Below are positions 62,868 to 64,000 of a stretch of DNA of 64,000 bases, piece after piece. This DNA comes from Manganibacter manganicus (lineage in GTDB: Bacteria > Pseudomonadota > Alphaproteobacteria > Rhizobiales > Rhizobiaceae). Location: positions 85,147 to 149,146 of the forward strand of contig NZ_MDET01000005.1 in assembly GCF_002075885.1 (NCBI RefSeq), in the 5' to 3' direction. How positions within the stretch are numbered: the stretch's first letter is position 1; each line of letters starts with the position of its first letter. The position numbers were made by a program, and so were the translations under genes. The notes under the pieces are model-generated. The model saw only the letters and a list, made by a program, of their open reading frames with translations. It did no database searches and was not told the DNA's origin.

Positions 62868-63911
62868 TTATGCGGCGACAGGTCCTGCCTCGATTCCTGT
62901 TGGATCTCGGTAGATTCCACCTCTGGTCAGCAATACCCAGATCATCCGGGCGATCTTATTGGCGAGCGCCACCGCCACGACCTTGAAGGGTCGCCGCGTG
63001 AGCATGTTCTTCAGCCACGGCCAAACTCGGTCGCGATACTGCACATGACGTAGCACCGATGCCGCCCCCGTCGTCAGCAATGATCGCAGCACCGGATTGC
63101 CCATCTTCGATATTCGCCCTAACCGTTCTTTGCCGCCGCTGGAATGCGCTTTCGGGGTGAGCCCGATCCAGGCTGCAAAGTGGCGAGCGGATTTGAAGCC
63201 GGCGGGATCGGGAACGAATGCCTTTACGGCCATGGCGATAATGGCGCCAACGCCAGGGATGGTCGCGAGGCGCCGCATCTCATCATCCTGCTTGGCCTGG
63301 ATGACGATCTCACGTTCGAGTTTGTCGATCTGTGTGGCGAGCATCTCGATCTGATTGATGATTTCGGTCAGGGCAAAGCGCGCAGCCGGAGGAAGTCGGG
63401 TGTCTTCCTCATCCCGGATGATTGGCGCCAATGCTTTGACGTTGGCGATGCCGGTCGGAGCGATGATACCCAGCTCTCCCAAATGGGCGCGCAATGCATT
63501 GATCGCTTGTGTCCTCTGACGCACCAGTAGGGCCCGCGTTTTGAGCACCATCACCGCAGCCTGCTGCTCAGCCGTCTTAACCGGGACGAACCGCATCGTC
63601 TTTCGCGTCACCGCCTCAGCGATGGCTTCTGCGTCGGCGGCGTCGGTCTTGCCGCGCTTGACGAACGGCTTGACGTATTGAGGCGGTAGCAGCCTGACAT
63701 CGTGGCCGAAGGCCGAGATCTCACGCGCCCAGTAGTGCGCACTGGCGCAGGCTTCCATCCCGACCAGGCACCGTGGCAATCTCTCGAAGAAACGCAGCAC
63801 CTCGGCGCGACGAAGCTTCCGGTTGAATAGCGGAGTGCCCTCGGCATCCGCGCCAAAAGCCTGGAAAACGTGCTTCGCCAAGTCCAGTCCAATAGTGGTA
63901 ACATCTTTCAC
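62868..63911 (-). CDS. IS1111/IS110-family transposase (DEDD recombinase)
   Basis: A 347-residue transposase. The RuvC-like DEDD domain has IGLDLAKHVFQ (D10), GMEACASAHYWARE (E53), and KTDAADAEAIAEAVTRKTMRFVPVK (D90, D93). The C-terminal Tnp_IS116 domain has ATIPGVGAIIAMAV and GLTPKAHSSGGKERLGRISK with the catalytic Ser. It is intact and probably active. The start is GTG 63911 (VKDVTTIGLDLAK); an upstream extension to 63950 has no conserved sequence. Confidence 0.95.
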   Translation of the reverse strand: MKDVTTIGLDLAKHVFQAFGADAEGTPLFNRKLRRAEVLRFFERLPRCLVGMEACASAHYWAREISAFGHDVRLLPPQYVKPFVKRGKTDAADAEAIAEAVTRKTMRFVPVKTAEQQAAVMVLKTRALLVRQRTQAINALRAHLGELGIIAPTGIANVKALAPIIRDEEDTRLPPAARFALTEIINQIEMLATQIDKLEREIVIQAKQDDEMRRLATIPGVGAIIAMAVKAFVPDPAGFKSARHFAAWIGLTPKAHSSGGKERLGRISKMGNPVLRSLLTTGAASVLRHVQYRDRVWPWLKNMLTRRPFKVVAVALANKIARMIWVLLTRGGIYRDPTGIEAGPVAA

Positions 63912-64000
63912 GGAACGGTCCCTCCTTGTGGCGTTTGCGACAACGACCACCTTTTAGCACTTCGATGCTGTCGGAGCGGGCCGTTCCACCTCATCAAGGG

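Larger units (their letters stand above)
62602..63990 (-). mobile_element. IS1111-type (IS110 family) insertion sequence
   Basis: A 14-bp inverted repeat, GTGGAACGGCCCGC at 62603-62616 and its complement at 63976-63989, encloses one transposase gene. Sub-terminal inverted repeats are the mark of the IS1111 subgroup. The non-coding part is short before the gene (about 80 bp) and long after it (about 250 bp), as in that subgroup. True ends may lie a few bases outside the repeats. The element splits an MFS gene. Confidence 0.8.

Overview
The window reads as chromosome of an alphaproteobacterium of the order Hyphomicrobiales (Rhizobiales), most like a Phyllobacteriaceae/Mesorhizobium-type genome. 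This is inferred from gene content and order, not from a marker gene: serS-surE-pcm followed by a LytM lipoprotein, a fused SecDF behind YajC, TrmFO, paired DUF1127 genes with CCUCCUCC-loop small RNAs, and high G+C throughout.

Bases 1-36,650 are mostly core genome. In order: a molybdenum-cofactor group (moaA, an EamA exporter, mobB) with a hydroxyisobutyrate-dehydrogenase-like gene; a methyltransferase, DUF971 and rhodanese genes; a large L,D-transpeptidase; tRNA-Val(CAC) with a small accessory patch behind it (a membrane protein and a HigBA toxin-antitoxin pair); gph, rpiA, gor, mgtE and a ClC channel beside a MarR regulator; an ABC exporter; serS-surE-pcm-LytM; yajC-secDF with a Mth938-type gene and a squalene/phytoene-synthase-family gene; trmFO; two tandem sRNA genes downstream of two DUF1127 genes; small envelope proteins; tRNA-Leu(UAG); and tig.

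From about 36.65 kb the sequence changes character. radC survives only as its 3' end. What follows is a mosaic island of resistance genes and broken mobile DNA: an AlpA/excisionase-like gene, a tRNA-Leu(CAA) with mismatches, an Enterobacteria-like kdsA, an FAD monooxygenase, a MerR regulator with an RND efflux pump, a Zn/Cd/Pb P-type ATPase with its SmtB-type repressor, a glutaredoxin with a truncated ferredoxin-reductase, an fseA-like frameshifted excision-activator gene (DUF6499/DUF2285), an MFS exporter with its regulator, a relaxase scrap, a copper cluster (multicopper oxidase, DUF305, CopZ, CopA, CueR), a TetR-controlled MerA-like flavoprotein, and an IS1111-type element that interrupts an MFS gene at the right edge.

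The island genes look co-regulated. Four near-identical MerR/CueR-type promoters (TTGACC overlapping ACCTTnC-N7-GGAA) lie before the RND adaptor, the glutaredoxin gene, copZ and copA. A 12-2-12-like SmtB operator lies before the Zn/Cd ATPase. A very large inverted repeat carrying two TetR-like operators lies before the MerA-like gene. The most unusual signals are the tandem three-hairpin anti-Shine-Dalgarno sRNAs, the UUU-C slip site in the fseA-like gene, and the structured non-coding end of the IS1111 element, a candidate bridge RNA.
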